From NCBI GenBank assembly GCA_963922205.1, contig CAWUHX010000004.1, positions 1 through 64,000 on the forward strand: 64,000 bases of DNA, written 5' to 3'. Below, piece after piece: positions 41,201 to 51,605 of the stretch. The notes under the pieces are model-generated. The model made no database searches, was not told the origin of the DNA, and saw only the letters and a program-made list of their open reading frames with translations. Position numbers and translations under genes: made by a program. The first letter of the stretch is position 1; every line of letters begins with the position of its first letter. This stretch comes from Romanomermis culicivorax (taxonomy: Eukaryota; Nematoda; Enoplea; Mermithida; Mermithidae).

Positions 41201-44200
41201 TTCCGAAGCACCTCACGGGATCGCAAAGACACGTATATTTTGCTGGAAGCGTGAGTACCGTGACCAACGGTCACATACCACTTCAGGTAGTCAACCCGAG
41301 TACTCATTCCGTGGTTCTCTACCCGCACACGACCATCGGTCATGTGCAGATGCATAGTGAGCCCTCACGGGATTCACCCGTCGACTCAGACACCGTCCTC
41401 GATCGTCAATGGGTCGAGGCCAATGCTGTAATCTCACCGGACATCTCCTCTCGGGACCGGGCAGCATTACTCGATCTGCTGGTTGCATACACCGACCTTT
41501 ATGCTCTTGATGAAAAGGACACAGGTTCCACTGATCTCGTCCAGCACGAAATCAGCACGGGCGATGCCCGCCCAGTCCGCCGTTTCCCTTACCAGTCCTC
41601 ACCTAAGGAAAAGGATCTCATCATGCAAGAGGTCAAGGCGCTCCAGGAGAAAGGTATTATTCGGCCGAGCACGTCTCCGTGGGCTACTAATACTGTCCTG
41701 GTGCGCAAGAAAAACGGTTCTCACCGTATGTGTGTCGACTTTCGTGGTCTTAACGAGGTCACGAAAAAGGATGTCTACCCTCTCCCACGGATAGATGACA
41801 TTCTCGACACACTCAAGGGTATGAAGTATTTCACTACCCTTGACCAGGCTAACGCTTATTGGTCAATCCCGATTGCCGAGGCCGATAAGGAAAAGACGGC
41901 TTTTAATACGCCTATTGGACTTTACGAATTCAATTATTTGCCTTTCGGTTTATGCAACGCGCCAGGGACATTTCAACGCCTTATGGACCTCCTCCTTACT
42001 GGAATCCAATGGCGCACGGTTCTGACTTATCTCGACGACATTTTGGTGTTCGGGAACTCTCACACCCAAATGCTTGAGCACCTGGCAGATGTGTTCGCCC
42101 GTCTTCGCTGGGGTGGAATGAAGCTCAGACTGAGCAAGTGCAAATTCTCGCACTCAGAGGTAGAATACCTAGGCTATCGCATCTCACAGAGCGGCCTAGA
42201 ACCTGACCGAGCCAAGCTGGCCGCCGTCCAAAACCTACCCATTCCACAAAACGCCAAAGACATCAAGTCCTTCCTAGGCCTCGTGTCTTACTACAGGCGT
42301 TTCATCCCTGGTTGTGCCCGGCTCAGCGAGCCACTCACCAAGCTCTTACGGAAGGAAACTACTTTCCAGTGGTCAAAACCTCAGCAGGAGGCGTTCGATG
42401 AACTCCGCCGCCTGCTGACCAACCCTCCTATCCTGCGCCATCCGGACTTTTCGAAATCCTTTATCCTTCAAACTGATGCGAGTATTTCGGGGATAGGAGC
42501 GGTTCTTAGCCAGTTAGACGAAAATGGATACGACCATCCTGTCGCGTACGCCAGCCGAGGGTTAACAGCGGCCGAGAAAAATTACTCCATTACAGAACTG
42601 GAGACTCTCGCTGTTGTCCATTTCGTCACGCACTTTCGACCATACCTCTTCCAGCACGAGGTGGTCGTTCAGACTGACCATACCGCGGTCAAAGCAGTGT
42701 TGGAGAAGCCTAACCCCTCTGCTCGGATCGCTCGGTGGGGACTCGCGCTCACCGAATTCAAACTGACAATTCGGCCGCGAAAAGGTCAGTCTAATGGTAA
42801 TGCTGACGCATTATCACGCCTGCCGGATCCTAACTCCCTCACCGGTCAGAGTATTGATGATACTCCCCTTTACAGACCTGAGGGGCATGTCATGATGATC
42901 ACCGATGGTGCGCAGCACCTGGCGCGATCCAGGACCTTGACCGATGGTGTGCAGCACCTGGCGCGTTCAAGTAATTCAGCACCGATCACTGTTGGCGCAG
43001 AGCGCCCGGTACGATCAGAGTCTTATGCCGAGATATCCGTTGGTGCGCAGCACCCCGACCTTTTCGCTACTCAGCTGGAGGATCCGGAGTTAGCCGACAT
43101 CATTCGCTCTCTTAAGCCTCTGGGCGACCAGAATGATGTGCACGGCTACCATCTGTTGGATAACGTTCTTCAGAAATGGACAGGCGAGTCCAATAAGATC
43201 GTCATACCCCGATCCATGGTTACTACCATTATCCGGGCTCATCATGATGACATCTTAGCTGGACACTTTGGTGCTAAACGTACTGCGCGGCTCATTGCTC
43301 GCAGATACCACTGGCCGTCCCTCAGTCGGGATGTCAAGTCCTTCTGTCAGCGGTGTGATCTTTGCCAACGGAATAAGCCCGCTCGACAGAAAACCACTGC
43401 GACCCTGAAACCTATCACCATCACGGGACCGTTTCACCGGGTAGGTGTCGACTGTATGGGACCAATGACCACTAGCGAAGCTGGCAACCATTTCATCGTA
43501 GTCTTTATCGACTACTTTACAAAATGGGTCGAGGCTTTTGCTACTCCGGACATCACTGCGCACACCATAGCCCGGCTGTTTGTAACGCAAATTGTCTGCC
43601 GGCACGGGGCACCGCAGATTCTTCAGTCAGATCGTGGCACTGATTTCACATCCAAACTGATGGCTGAGATCACTGCGATCTGCGCAACGAAGAAAATCCA
43701 CTCTACCGCCTATCATCCGATGACCAACGGCGAAGTGGAAAGAGCTAATCAGACGCTAGCCACACGGCTACGTATGTATGTTCATCAAGGACATACCGAT
43801 TGGGATGAACACCTACCATACGCTGTGTTTGCCGTCAATATCAGAATGAATGAGTCAACAGGGTACTCGCCCTTTGAACTCATGTACGGTCGCACACCCA
43901 TGCTCCCTGTTGATGCCGCGCTCTCATTCAACCCTCCGGCCCATATCATTAATGTTTCCTCATATGATATGGAGGTCAAACGTCATTTCACGAATGCGTT
44001 AACCTTAATCCAGAGTCGGATTGAGAAAGCACAGGAAGCCTATGCACGGTCGTACGACTGGAAGGCACATGATGTCTCGTACAAAGTAGGGGATCAGGTG
44101 CTCAAACTGCGCACCTCCAGCAAACGTGGACTCACTCCTAAATTGCTGCCCATCTACGATGGACCCTACCTTGTAACAAGTGTGGCATATCCCAATGTCA

Positions 44201-44409
44201 CACTTCGTCTCGAGATGGATCAGGAAGACACTGTACATGTCAACCAGCTTCGACTTTACGTGTCCCCTGAACAACCGAGTGAAGCAGAGGATACACCTCC
44301 CACTTCACAGGCAACAGGTTCGGCACCCTTATTGTATCCCTCAATAAGCCGGGACTTTACACCGAATCTGATTGACCCACATCTTGATGCAGAGGTCCCC
44401 GACCCGTAA
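35269..44409 (+). CDS. gag-env-pol: Element 2 polyprotein: Gag-Env-PR1-PR2-RT-RNase H-IN
   Basis: 3046 codons in one frame from ATG 35269. Gag spans about 1-570, with capsid and zinc knuckles at about 315-380. Residues 607-848 are covered by a better-looking frame (37098-37811), so may not be real protein. Env spans about 864-1441: signal-like hydrophobic segment 864-893, Cys-rich ectodomain, GDALTIWPC and a transmembrane segment 1411-1441. Protease 1 has LDTGCPRTI (Asp 1501) and LILGLDFL. A Ser/Arg-rich linker lies at about 1638-1688. Protease 2 has [10 protein letters not shown] (Asp 1833) and [10 protein letters not shown] has YLDD at 2254-2257. RNase H has TDAS (Asp 2403) and NADALSRLP. 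Integrase has HH-CC, then D2728, D2788, E2824 and a GPYLVT module. Unlike element 1, no furin-like site is evident in Env. Confidence 0.92.
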   Translation: MKSEADLPSQIENKVQAAFENALGPLNQKLEAMNGRRHPPVSSFMAPPTFSGAFRESITDFMSHLTRFFTLQGVSEMDHVYKIAFLESCLTGPALASYRDFSSSTPIPTRYEEFTAFLRRDFPVGPDSDLHQQLIQDRLQKPTESAIVYLEHLKRLSRVAYPDLATDVRDSIIKPIFLRGLKPVLPDSIKFKEFTTLEETLKAACYAESQIFRDEIRYTAPSNAVFSSEPKHAGYNPEMPNRSANGRQSNAPTSSSSADEVRRLKQEMARLTAHVAKLTAQQRAPTPIQQTPPPQPSTPNQSAGRRSSGAHLQTCSFHGLCTHSDADCRAQRPTGAAPGNNAANGGRCYFCRTRAHPTDRCDRPCPHCRQVRVHRSTACPQRNPANTGENVYQDTGYSSQGTNVYHQRNGYHPPNGIGNQYRQPIRRNNAVGATDGPPHPDPLDLDDEALAEHLTDSSQQCYPVCVISIGFSVVQAAQVPVPINVSDIPLPPPPPKYGMPVTLDPSTTPQFVGHANILASYRIPKIKTAEPTPAANTTSSAPPARIVPPGPPPSIPTDSAAEALDQVEPMNLSGILPSSSGDPRVGTRNLSQSTTLSISCSQRHRPFKTRCWPSGQSTWPRNTRICRGLCSTSHRMSKRSRPPTSCLQHPSQCASYDPMSPDGHSSSLPMGLSPSRPSRSSYWTGSHPRLQSMPSAEQSNRPVGSSCLLPPLHHRQQRLLLPRHRQQKWTLLLPRPRPRNPQMILHRRHQPNIHRRQQPKSNRRHQPKRHLQPLRPSRPSSNTWPSTRPYVRLTKMSASLRNLRSQRQSPHGHQKSVSSGKSTRAVDWSSISPARNQSRPTATKKKSDTAPQARFVKLSEHLQITFVQLFLTIKLTLVASLFLGVSLSAPAAQYQFCGLSRSGHPLELPQRVECKPPQSSWSPRRMNVTVYVPSSDPITTTAWKCTLRSRKVCTNTGFFGSRGITADVITTQHLAPAACTLAHRTKMFGSQKLVGIRPGFYSTNQTLEVMYEWCCSDVCKTVTNLFIEEGQVASWDGTTALSTLGDVGGCSPTAGQCTTLDGVIVWPAQNFTARCHYHPKGNYTASMSGNHVIIDDLQVALKIPGNSRVFQLCPELRSTTVRTDQGLLLRIHGRYNLTQNLFRVATDSRPDPVNAKLNYLAQQIKESEINGFRFTWLELCSHVQRYLDLTWQLLRFDPTLGARAFLQRNDLTAEFTGDALTIWPCQKVNATYVYHSYRVGNVCYKYLPVQVGGTIYFATPGGPDLIKSSPIVPCHHHFTGIFRNRSGWFTESGAVHVSHIPLELFWKQRFNITHFEAPALFHDQLAMTPSNFAFFKQYVYKTEQIEAVLNLLVNFTAGLSLQPDAIYQAFAGVGTDIKASLEGVSLAANHVITGQQHTLAQGLHAVLSGPVQLIFNILITLTVLIGAGYLAYLGVSYYLSYPLRSKQVRFVSRFSPLGLYRKVQRWIGFHYVQNDVPSQLDRITPCFVVLLDTKETPAFLDTGCPRTIISQRLHKALAKESPKAVMAFQQHHDFNPLMSINGKAVHTILSGPYEIMLPGNRQPNTRIDIHLHVCKTTSPFWAPVDLILGLDFLEQFKNIMFDYQRNVCRLDAVELPLLLTTPEIDQIDPWWENTRALSRNSHRSGSRSRSRASSISRPHSRASSVASSRGSTRGSRASSRRASRHLSTLHGSGCPRPPPGTSPVTLEKGRYREPSDSDAPASPVPNAPPLSDTEIESLGATQSPKDHSDHVLTVQDESTLLNDPEPSVGYALVGLLRRTGLPIPKRSGKTKHACGATTPDSGHVVTAFYPNDIRTPHIRVLLNNWVEAKALVDTGAVFSLLDHKLAAQLPNLSLSPTRARPIAANGSPIPLLGAAYITVTVADVSEWIQVQIQENCSAELVLGTNFLGRFNCVSLNWEKSFLQFKESRIPCDGLIHSPPSARGALPLKDLVILEPRSLTRFTVPVPPIYTNVPEVAFFPKHLTGSQRHVYFAGSVSTVTNGHIPLQVVNPSTHSVVLYPHTTIGHVQMHSEPSRDSPVDSDTVLDRQWVEANAVISPDISSRDRAALLDLLVAYTDLYALDEKDTGSTDLVQHEISTGDARPVRRFPYQSSPKEKDLIMQEVKALQEKGIIRPSTSPWATNTVLVRKKNGSHRMCVDFRGLNEVTKKDVYPLPRIDDILDTLKGMKYFTTLDQANAYWSIPIAEADKEKTAFNTPIGLYEFNYLPFGLCNAPGTFQRLMDLLLTGIQWRTVLTYLDDILVFGNSHTQMLEHLADVFARLRWGGMKLRLSKCKFSHSEVEYLGYRISQSGLEPDRAKLAAVQNLPIPQNAKDIKSFLGLVSYYRRFIPGCARLSEPLTKLLRKETTFQWSKPQQEAFDELRRLLTNPPILRHPDFSKSFILQTDASISGIGAVLSQLDENGYDHPVAYASRGLTAAEKNYSITELETLAVVHFVTHFRPYLFQHEVVVQTDHTAVKAVLEKPNPSARIARWGLALTEFKLTIRPRKGQSNGNADALSRLPDPNSLTGQSIDDTPLYRPEGHVMMITDGAQHLARSRTLTDGVQHLARSSNSAPITVGAERPVRSESYAEISVGAQHPDLFATQLEDPELADIIRSLKPLGDQNDVHGYHLLDNVLQKWTGESNKIVIPRSMVTTIIRAHHDDILAGHFGAKRTARLIARRYHWPSLSRDVKSFCQRCDLCQRNKPARQKTTATLKPITITGPFHRVGVDCMGPMTTSEAGNHFIVVFIDYFTKWVEAFATPDITAHTIARLFVTQIVCRHGAPQILQSDRGTDFTSKLMAEITAICATKKIHSTAYHPMTNGEVERANQTLATRLRMYVHQGHTDWDEHLPYAVFAVNIRMNESTGYSPFELMYGRTPMLPVDAALSFNPPAHIINVSSYDMEVKRHFTNALTLIQSRIEKAQEAYARSYDWKAHDVSYKVGDQVLKLRTSSKRGLTPKLLPIYDGPYLVTSVAYPNVTLRLEMDQEDTVHVNQLRLYVSPEQPSEAEDTPPTSQATGSAPLLYPSISRDFTPNLIDPHLDAEVPDP
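36989..37074 (+). other. Possible 86-nt mini-intron at the end of gag
   Basis: A donor-like CAG/GTATAC and a pyrimidine-preceded acceptor TTTCTTGTTCACAG bound 86 nt. Removal would shift gag into the -1 frame and stop it at TAA 37089-37091, 6 nt before the ATG (37098) of the overlapping frame. A second donor CAG/GTGATC at 37010 gives the same frame. This is only a motif observation. Confidence 0.25.
37098..37811 (+). CDS. Overlapping -1-frame ORF between gag and env, function unknown
   Basis: 237 codons starting at ATG 37098, seven nucleotides after a same-frame TAA. It ends at TGA 37809-37811, where the env signal segment begins in the long frame. Its codons follow the RNY pattern (GTC GAA GCG, GCC GAC GTC), while the long frame here is a basic Ser/Pro/Arg/His-rich string that looks like an out-of-frame translation. 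The N-terminal half (about 80 residues, [40 protein letters not shown]) looks folded and helical. The second half is Pro/Ala/Thr-rich with an acidic end (SDSDEEEI). I recognise no family. It may be an accessory protein, a Gag extension reached by frameshifting or splicing, or the result of two compensating indels. Confidence 0.6.
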   Translation: MLAIWSVDLAKKYPHLPWTLLNEPSNVEALTAADVVLAAPVSMRLLRPDVARRALEFIANGTITISPVEKFLLDGEPSSPSVDAIRRAVEQASRILLPAAAATSPAAAPPVAATSPTKMDITASSPPAKEPANDPTPPAPAQHTSSATAQVKSPAPAQTTSPTAATKSPVVEHMAIDETLRPVNEDVSIVEESPFPTAVAPRSPKIGILREIHPCGGLVLDFPGQEPISSDSDEEEI

Positions 44410-44927
44410 CTCAGGATGCATTCTCTTCAGTGTCCCCGCTTACGGACGAGGACGTCCTTTTTCGAAGGACCGCCGTGCCCCTCACGAAGTATCCACTCTT
44501 GTCCATGCTGGATCTTAGCGGATAGAAGAGAGCGTTCAGCAACCTAAGCGTCACGCCTTAGGCGCATCCTCACGCGATAGCCTACATCTCACTGGGTGCA
44601 TCCTCTGCGATAACCCGACAATCTGTACCTCACTGGGCGCATCCTCTGCGATAGCCTACATCTTGCCCTGAAAATTTTTCTTTTCTGTGTTCTAGACTGT
44701 CGCACAGGATACTCAATGTCGGCAACTTCACGCATCAATAACCCCCGGTTACCATACCGCAGGACGAATTACGATCAAAGAAGGCTTCATCCGCCGACAA
44801 CCCAATGGACCTATTCGACCACTCCCGCCGTCACACCTTGGAATGACCTACGACCACGGACACGCCGTACAAAACCTCACTACTGACCACTGCAAGGACG
44901 AGGACGCCCTTTTTCGAAGGACTGCCG
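44410..44927 (+). other. Element 2 3' region with short repeats and duplicated pre-LTR segment
   Basis: A GCATCCTCTGCGATA / CCTACATCTCACTGGG unit occurs about three times (44570-44665). The segment GAGGACG(T/C)CC-TTTTTCGAAGGAC-GCCGTG occurs at about 44447-44477 and again at 44899-44930, where it abuts the 3' LTR. Element 1 has a similar GAGGACGTCCGATTTTTTC just before its PPT. Confidence 0.6.
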
Positions 44928-46384
44928 TGTCACGTGCCGCTCAATTCTCCAACGTCACGTGATCCCGATCATGCCGACATTTTGTTATTTTTTCATGTTT
45001 CGTTTATTACTCGATCATGCTTTTGTTTATTTCATTTTTACACATGCATTTTGTGTTCGTTTTTATATTTTTATGCATTTCTATGTTTCGTTTTGTTGTA
45101 TTTTTATTTCTTTACAAACGCGGGCTACAGTAGGCCCTTTAGCTAAAAACTTCCGCCAGTCGTGCTCCACGAGCACATGGCTATTTTTGGTGCGCTCACG
45201 CACCTCTTATCATCAAAAATTAGCGTCGTTTTTGTTACGCAAAACGACTAGCTAAGAAGTTTCAGCTAAAGACATTCATATGCTTAGCATAGGCACTGCA
45301 GCCGGCCTCAGTGCTAAACGCATGTGAATGAAAAAATGTCTATGTGCTCATAGGCATCTTCTGCATCGCGTCTAGCTGCAGAAGTTAGCTTGAGCGCTGA
45401 GAAACTCCGCCCAAGCTGCAGCTGTAGCCAAACATGTCCTTAAAAGGACATGTTTCTTTAGTTTTTCGCTCATTCTTGGGTTCACCAAGCTTTCGTCCGG
45501 TTGTTACTTCGCGTCCGCCGCCCTGCTCAATTTGCATATTTTTATATACTCGACTGCATCCGCCGCCTATTATTTTAAATAAATTTGCATACCCTTGCAT
45601 TTCTTACTGCGTCCGCCGCTCACCGCCTACAGTACCCCGCTGCCCATCAGTGCCAGGTGTCCGACCGCCCCGGTTCGTGAATTAAACGTTGGAGTTTCGC
45701 CTCCCGCACGCTCCCGCTCCCTCCTGCTCGCCGCCGCTCGCCGCCGCTCGCCGCCTAGGACGTTTGAGGATCGCATCCCCCGCTCCCAGTGCCAGAAGAC
45801 TGAAAGCATCCAGGGACTTGCCGCCCGTTGCGTCGTAATCGCTTGAGAAACAGGACTAGGTGAGTCTTCTCAGGGGATTATTGTTATTTGTGGGTTATTT
45901 GTTGGGGAAATCCTTCCTAAGTCGTTTTCCCAAGGTTTCCACAGATAAGTAGGGCCTCCACCTCTCAGGTTCGGGCTAAAAGGGGCTGTCTGGTTCATAA
46001 TCGGGTCCCATAATTTAGGTCATTTTACGGGTGACCCTGTCCCCACTCTCACTGAGTAGGACTCGGGGATTGTCGCACCTAGCCTGGCAGCGTTGTCCGT
46101 TACCCTACAGCAAGACCCCAAGGACAACACAAGAGAACCAACTATAGATCTCTCTATAGCCACCATTTGCCAGGTTAGGCCCCAACGCCAACTTGGGAAG
46201 CCTGGGGAAAATGCCAGTATCCATCAGGAGTCACAGCCTATTACTCACTGTAATAGGATCAATCTGATATGGTTCACCATCAATGTGACGTCCAAAACAC
46301 GGTATTACCTGATGAGATACCCAAACCTCCCCAGCTCTCCCAAGATAAACATGTCATACACGTGACATGGCGTAAAATGTGACA
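44928..46384 (+). repeat. Element 2 3' LTR
   Basis: 1457 bp, equal in length to the 5' LTR and about 1% different by eye. The hairpin is at 45430-45455. Confidence 0.95.
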
Positions 46385-46862
46385 AAACAAAATTCACATA
46401 TTGATTAATTGATAATGAAAAATCAGGTTTGTTGAATGAAATTTATGGGGAATTAAGTTATAAATGGCATATCTTCATCACTAAGCTAAAGTTGAAAAGA
46501 ACTAGAAATAATAGTTGGAAAGAATTGAGTTCGAGTTTGAAATTTTGAGGTTTTTGAGTTCGAGTTCGAGTTGCCAAAATTGTCGAGTTTTAATGGAGTT
46601 CGAGTTCAAGTACTCAAACGAGCCCTAATACATACAGGCTAAAGTCCAACCGGTGCATTACATTCATGTGGCTGATCGATTTGAATTAGCTGTTACAATT
46701 CGAGTTCATGACTAACACAGATTATAAACTTTTGTTTTTCGGGTCGTTAAATGTCATTTTATATACTTATTTTAAGTGTTAATTTTTACAATTCGATGCT
46801 GCTAGGAGATGTATGTACTGTATTTCGATGCAGAATGAAGTTTGGTAGAGGTGTCACTGTGT

Positions 46863-47876
46863 CAGTGTTTTTTTTGTGCCAAAAACCATGTTTTTGGCAC
46901 AAAAAAATTTGGAATGGCACAAAAAATTTTGAGCGTTTGTGCCAATTGGCACAAAAAATTTGGCTGGTCAAACATTAAATTTCCTTAATTTTTAGACGTT
47001 TTAGGGGCTGAAAATGCAAAAAATTTTCGGCGCTTCGCGCCGCGCCGAGTCAATGGATATAATATTTCCTATTCGTATATTTGAACCGAACGCGAACGAT
47101 TTCTCTTCGAACAGTGTATTGTTATTGTTGCAGCAAACTTTGTAGGCTGTCAAGACTGATGAGTGAAAAGAAATTCTGGATATTCTCTGCGAATTCAGTC
47201 AGATTCGGATTTAAAACAGGAATTCTTACTTTTACTGTTTGATTGATTCTAATAGAAAAATTGATATCGTTGATAATCGTACAATGTTTAGATCGAAAAT
47301 TTACACAATTTTTGACTCTATTTTCTCTAGTCTTTACATTGTTGTTAAATATAGATATTTTTCGTAGTCGAAAATTGAATCAATTTGAACTTTTCATGTA
47401 CAATTCTAGAGCTAATTAAATTTTTTCAGCATTCCATTTATTGTGTTTTCGTGAACAATTTTGTTGCATAGTTTTTTCTTGTCTCACTGACATGGTTAGC
47501 TGAAAAATAAGTTGGGCGCGATTTTTGCAAAAATAATCTGTTAAACGTTAAATTTTTATCAAACTTTTGGCCTAAAACTTTTCCGCAGTTTTCATTGAGG
47601 TAAAGTGGGGTGACTTTGATCAGAGTATAGCATTTGATAACTATTTGAGATCAGCACGTCATTTTCGCTGTGTAGGCAACCTCACAGCAGGGGTTATCTA
47701 CTCAGCAAAAATGACCTGCTGATCTCAAATAGTTATCAAATGTCATACTCTGATCAAAGTCACCCCACTTTACCTTTATGTTTCTAGGAAAAAAAATTTT
47801 TTTTGTGCCATTGACACAAATTTTTTTGGCCTCTTGTGCCAATTGGCACAAATGTCCGTGCACAAAAAAAAACGCT
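46863..47876. mobile_element. Non-autonomous element with CAGTGTTTTTTTTGTGCC ends
   Basis: The left end CAGTGTTTTTTTTGTGCC is inverted relative to the right end GTGCACAAAAAAAAACGCTG. Both subterminal regions repeat GGCACAAA and AATTGGCACAAA. The 8-bp flanks CACTGTGT and GTATGTGT match only partly. The CAGTG ends resemble the confirmed hAT derivative at 61538-62292. Confidence 0.55.
47598..47775. mobile_element. Foldback element, about 65-bp arms
   Basis: The left arm starts AGGTAAAGTGGGGTGACTTT and the right arm ends AAAGTCACCCCACTTTACCT. Complementarity continues inward through CATTTGATAACTATTTGAGAT. It is nested in the 46863-47876 element. Confidence 0.75.
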
Positions 47877-47937
47877 GGTATGTGTGAAAAAAATTTTGGG
47901 CGTGGTTTGAGGCACTGTTTTTTTCCACATTTACACT

Positions 47938-48401
47938 CATACCTGTACTTGGGGGGTTGGGGGGGGACCCCCCCCCAACCATACCTGTAAGACCTCCGAC
48001 CAGTTGGGGGGGGGAGGGGTAGGAAAAAGTCGAAATTTTTCCCAAAAAAGGCCAAAAAACATACACTTTTTTGGAAATTTTTTTAATTTTTTCCAAACTG
48101 GGGGGGGGTTGGGGGGGGGGAAATGATTCTGGGTACAGGGTTGGCCAAGTTGGGGGGGTCCCCCCCCCAACCCCCCCCAAGTACAGGTATGCCCCCAACT
48201 TGGCCAACCCTGTACCCAAAATCATTTCCCCCCAACCCCCCCCCCCCCCAGTTTGGAAAAAATTAAAAAAATTTTCAAAAAATTGTATATTTTTTGGCCT
48301 TTTTTGGGAAAAATTTCGACTTTTTCCTACCCCCCCCCCCCAAAATTTTGGATTTACCCCCCCCCCCCCCCCCCCAACTGGTCGGAGGTCTTACAGGTAT
48401 G
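47938..48401. mobile_element. Back-to-back family A double element, TSD TTTACACT
   Basis: Perfect 8-bp duplications TTTACACT (47930-47937 and 48402-48409) flank a 464-bp unit. It contains two family A copies in inverted orientation, with internal CATACCTGTA and ACAGGTATG ends near 47988 and 48190. The single outer duplication shows that it moved as one palindromic unit or arose after one insertion. Confidence 0.8.
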
Positions 48402-49701
48402 TTTACACTATAGTGTGGAAAAAAAGTCTGGAATGTGGAAAAAATTTTTGAGGTCGTTTGACAAATGTGGAAGAAAAATTTGGGGTTTTCATATTGAAAA
48501 AATGCATTTTAGTCACCTTCTTTTCCTCAAATGGGGCTTTTTAAGGAAAAAAATTTGGGAATGAGGAAACAAATTTTGGGTATGGTTCTTATTGTGGAAA
48601 AAAATTTGGGGTATTGAAAATCGAAAAGATGCGTTTTGGTGGACTTTTAAAGGTAAATCTCAAATTTTTCGGGCGCTTCGCGCCGATCAGGGGTAAAGCA
48701 TTATTTTCTAGAAGGCAGGAGCGGCCGTTAGCATATCTATTTCCACTTACTAATTAATTATCAACAGTTTCTATCAATCAAGTTAGCTCATCTCATTTTC
48801 TAATCGTTAACAGTCAGTATTTCGCTGAAAAAAACAATTTTTCATCAATTCTCTCAATTTTTTTCTCTCGATGCTTGGAATTTTTCCAACATGTTTAACA
48901 TCAACCTTTGGGTTTATTGAAAATTTAAATTGAAGACATCATTCTCGACTGTGATTTTAGAATTTCTATCCACGCATTCGCGAATATCCATTAGAGAGAT
49001 TTATTTTCCAGCGTTTTAGAATATAAAAACTGAAAATTTTTGCCCGCGCTTCGCGCCGGAATGGGTAACAAATTATACTTCATCAGTCGGATTTTAATTT
49101 ATTTTCCAACGTTGTGAATGTTCAATTTCCAGCGTTTTAGAAAGTAAAAATCCAAAAAATTTTCCGGCGCTCCGCGCCGGGACAAAAATCAAATAAAATT
49201 GGATAGTCCTAATTGGAACCACAGAAATGTTAATAAAGGCTAAATTCATGACAACTCTGTCGTTAATATGCTTTCTCTGCTGTTGTAGAACACCAATATA
49301 TTCTTCATCAGCCGATTTGACCAGCATAACCAGAACTTTCAGAATGTTTCCTAATTTTCGCGGGTTTCTGAATCAAAAAGCATCAAAATGCTTGGGTATG
49401 CCCCTCAAATGCATAAAAAAGCATCCGTAGGCATATTATAAACGTTTTTGAAAATGTGGAAAATTTTTGGAAAATGAGGAAAAAAATTTTGGGTAAGGTT
49501 CTCATGTGGAAAAAATCTTTGAGGAAAGAAACGGTGATTTTGGTGCATTTCAGGAGGTCCAAATCTCAAAATTTTCCGGCGCTTTGCGCCGGTCAGAACT
49601 TTAGCAATCATTATTATTTATTATCGAGCTCAGGCGTGGCTTTTAGCATGTCTGCCTTTACTTACTATTTAACCTTAAATAGTTTTCATAATCTTGAACG
49701 T

Positions 49702-49880
49702 CATACCTGTAAGAGGTCCGACCAGTTGGGGGGGGGGTCAAAAAAAGTCGAAATTTTTCCCAAAAAAGCCAAAAACATACACTTTTTTTCTAATTTTTTC
49801 CAAATTGAGGGAGGGGTTGGGTATATGGTTGACCAAGTTGGTGGGGGTCCCCCAACCCCCCCCCCCCAATTACAGGTATG
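49702..49880. mobile_element. Family A MITE, TSD TTGAACGT
   Basis: CATACCTGTAAGAGG...AATTACAGGTATG, flanked by identical TTGAACGT (49694-49701 and 49881-49888). It is 179 bp long. Confidence 0.9.
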
Positions 49881-51078
49881 TTGAACGTATTTTTTAATGT
49901 TTAATTGGCAATCTTGAATTATTTTATCTTTATATTTAATGACGATATCCACATTTTTTCCTTAAGAGATTTTTTGAGAAAGATCAAAACGTCAACTTTC
50001 TAAACTTTTTGAAGCGTTTGTTCCTTTCTTAACGTTAATTGAATTCAAAAGCTTCATGGAAAATTTCTACGCTTCTGACTCATAGCTTTTCGGCCAGATT
50101 TATGAAAGGATTAATTTCTTCATTAGTTCTAAAAAGACAAGATTGAAGTCATTGACAGTAATGCATTGTTAAAAAAAAACTGTCCAATTGGCTTTTGCCA
50201 AATAGATTTGAAGAGATTCGTAATCAGCTTTCCTGAAATCAAATTTATCATTTTAAATCATAAATTTTAATTTTTTAATTTTTTAATTTTAAATTTTAAT
50301 TTTAATATATAGGTCAAACAGATCAGGGTTTTTATTTGCACACAGCAATCAGCATCCAAAAATGTCGGTCCGTCGGGCTGTGCAACCGAATTTTTCCGGC
50401 CAAGTTGCACCGTGCAGTTTGAAGCCTGACTGCCTTTTTGATTAAGTTAAAGTGTTTCTTGTCCACTCAAAATATGCTTTTTTATGCTTTATAAAATGCG
50501 AAATATTGAAAATTAAATTCTAGTGCGCGGTACTGTTTTTTTCGCAGAGACTCTTTGGTCATTTAGCGAAAGAGGTAAATTTTTTTTCGCTATTTTCGCC
50601 ACGTTGTTTTTTCGCTTAAAAATGTTACCACACATTTTATTTATCCATTTTGTTTAAGCTTTTCTAAACATGTTAATGCTTCTACTTACTGTAACTTACC
50701 GAAAAATGAAGAAAAAACAAAAAAATTTAACTTGTGGGCTGCCACATTATGATAAAAAATATCAAAATGAAAAGCTAAAGCTCGAAAAACCTAAATTGGA
50801 TAGAAATTCGACTGCTAATGCTGGCATATTCCTTCTTAGCCAAAATGAAGAATCAATCATAGGCTGCGTTTGAATCATATTCCCATACGGCGCAAAGCGT
50901 CGAAATAATTTTTGGACAATAGTAGAAATTCTTGCTGGTTGAAAAATTCAAATTCTTCATTGTTTGCCTGGTTTTTGGATTTTAGTTTGCTGGACTGAAA
51001 ATTCATTTAATTCGCTGAAAAATAAGGCCTTGTGTCTAGGAAATAAATGTTAAAAAGATTCAGTTTCCAGCGATCTAG

Positions 51079-51361
51079 CATACATGTAATTGGAGGAGCT
51101 TGAGGGACCCTCACATCCAACTTGTTCGAACCCTTTACCCAACCGTTGGGACCCAACTCCAACCAAACTCGAAAAATTTTGAAGAAGAGTCTTAGCTTTT
51201 TCTTGCCTTTTGGACGAAAATTTTCGAAATTTTTAGTATTTCGATTTTTTTGGGATTTTAGGTAACCCGCAAAAATTTTTGGGACTTTGGGACCCGTACC
51301 CCAAAATTTTGGATTTAGCCTCTCCCCCCTCCCCCAAATGGTCGGATCTCTTACAGGTATG
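51079..51361. mobile_element. Family A/B MITE, TSD CGATCTAG/CGATCTGG
   Basis: The left end is CATACATGTAATTGG (family B type) and the right end TCTTACAGGTATG (family A type). Flanks match 7 of 8. The mixed termini suggest that A and B are subfamilies of one group. Confidence 0.8.
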
Positions 51362-51605
51362 CGATCTGGAATATCAAAATCCAAAAATAACTTAAAGGCT
51401 ACACGCCGGAATCGCCGATATTCGAATCCTTGATAAAATACTTGCCTCACTTTTTTATGCTTCATATCATTTCAGAAAAAAATAGGCTTAATCGGTCCCA
51501 TCAGAAAACTCAAATATGGGCGGGCATGAATATGGAGCGTTATTGACTCTAAAATTTAAATATTTAAAATTTCTATAATTTAAGTTTTAAAATTTGTCAT
51601 CAATT

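Larger units (their letters stand above)
30152..46384 (+). mobile_element. Element 2: 16.2-kb LTR retroelement with one gag-env-pro-pro-pol frame
   Basis: 16,233 bp, with 1457-bp LTRs (30152-31608 and 44928-46384) and target duplication AAAC (30148-30151 and 46385-46388). The LTRs differ at roughly 17 positions by eye (about 1%). Parts: PBS at 31609, a 3.66-kb leader with two repeat arrays, a 3046-codon frame at 35269-44409, and a 0.5-kb 3' region. The frame shows no stop or obvious disruption, so this copy is potentially intact. Its coding part is related to element 1 throughout, but the LTRs and leader are unrelated. It starts about 190 bp downstream of element 1. Confidence 0.95.
46389..51605. 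other. Intergenic repeats upstream of SCFD2
   Basis: No gene is recognised. It contains GAGTTCGAGTTC-rich DNA (46515-46625), a GTGCCAA-rich element (46863-47876) with a nested foldback, three family A elements (47938-48401, 49702-49880, 51079-51361), and a relative of the 10257-11213 element starting near 50323. Several copies of the hairpin motif GGCGCTTCGCGCC occur at about 47028-47045, 48682-48693, 49052-49066, 49165-49180 and 49577-49592. Confidence 0.5.

Noticed and set aside
47690-48225. Pro/Gly/Lys-rich frames as genes
   Set aside because: They translate the C/G homopolymer blocks of family A MITEs.
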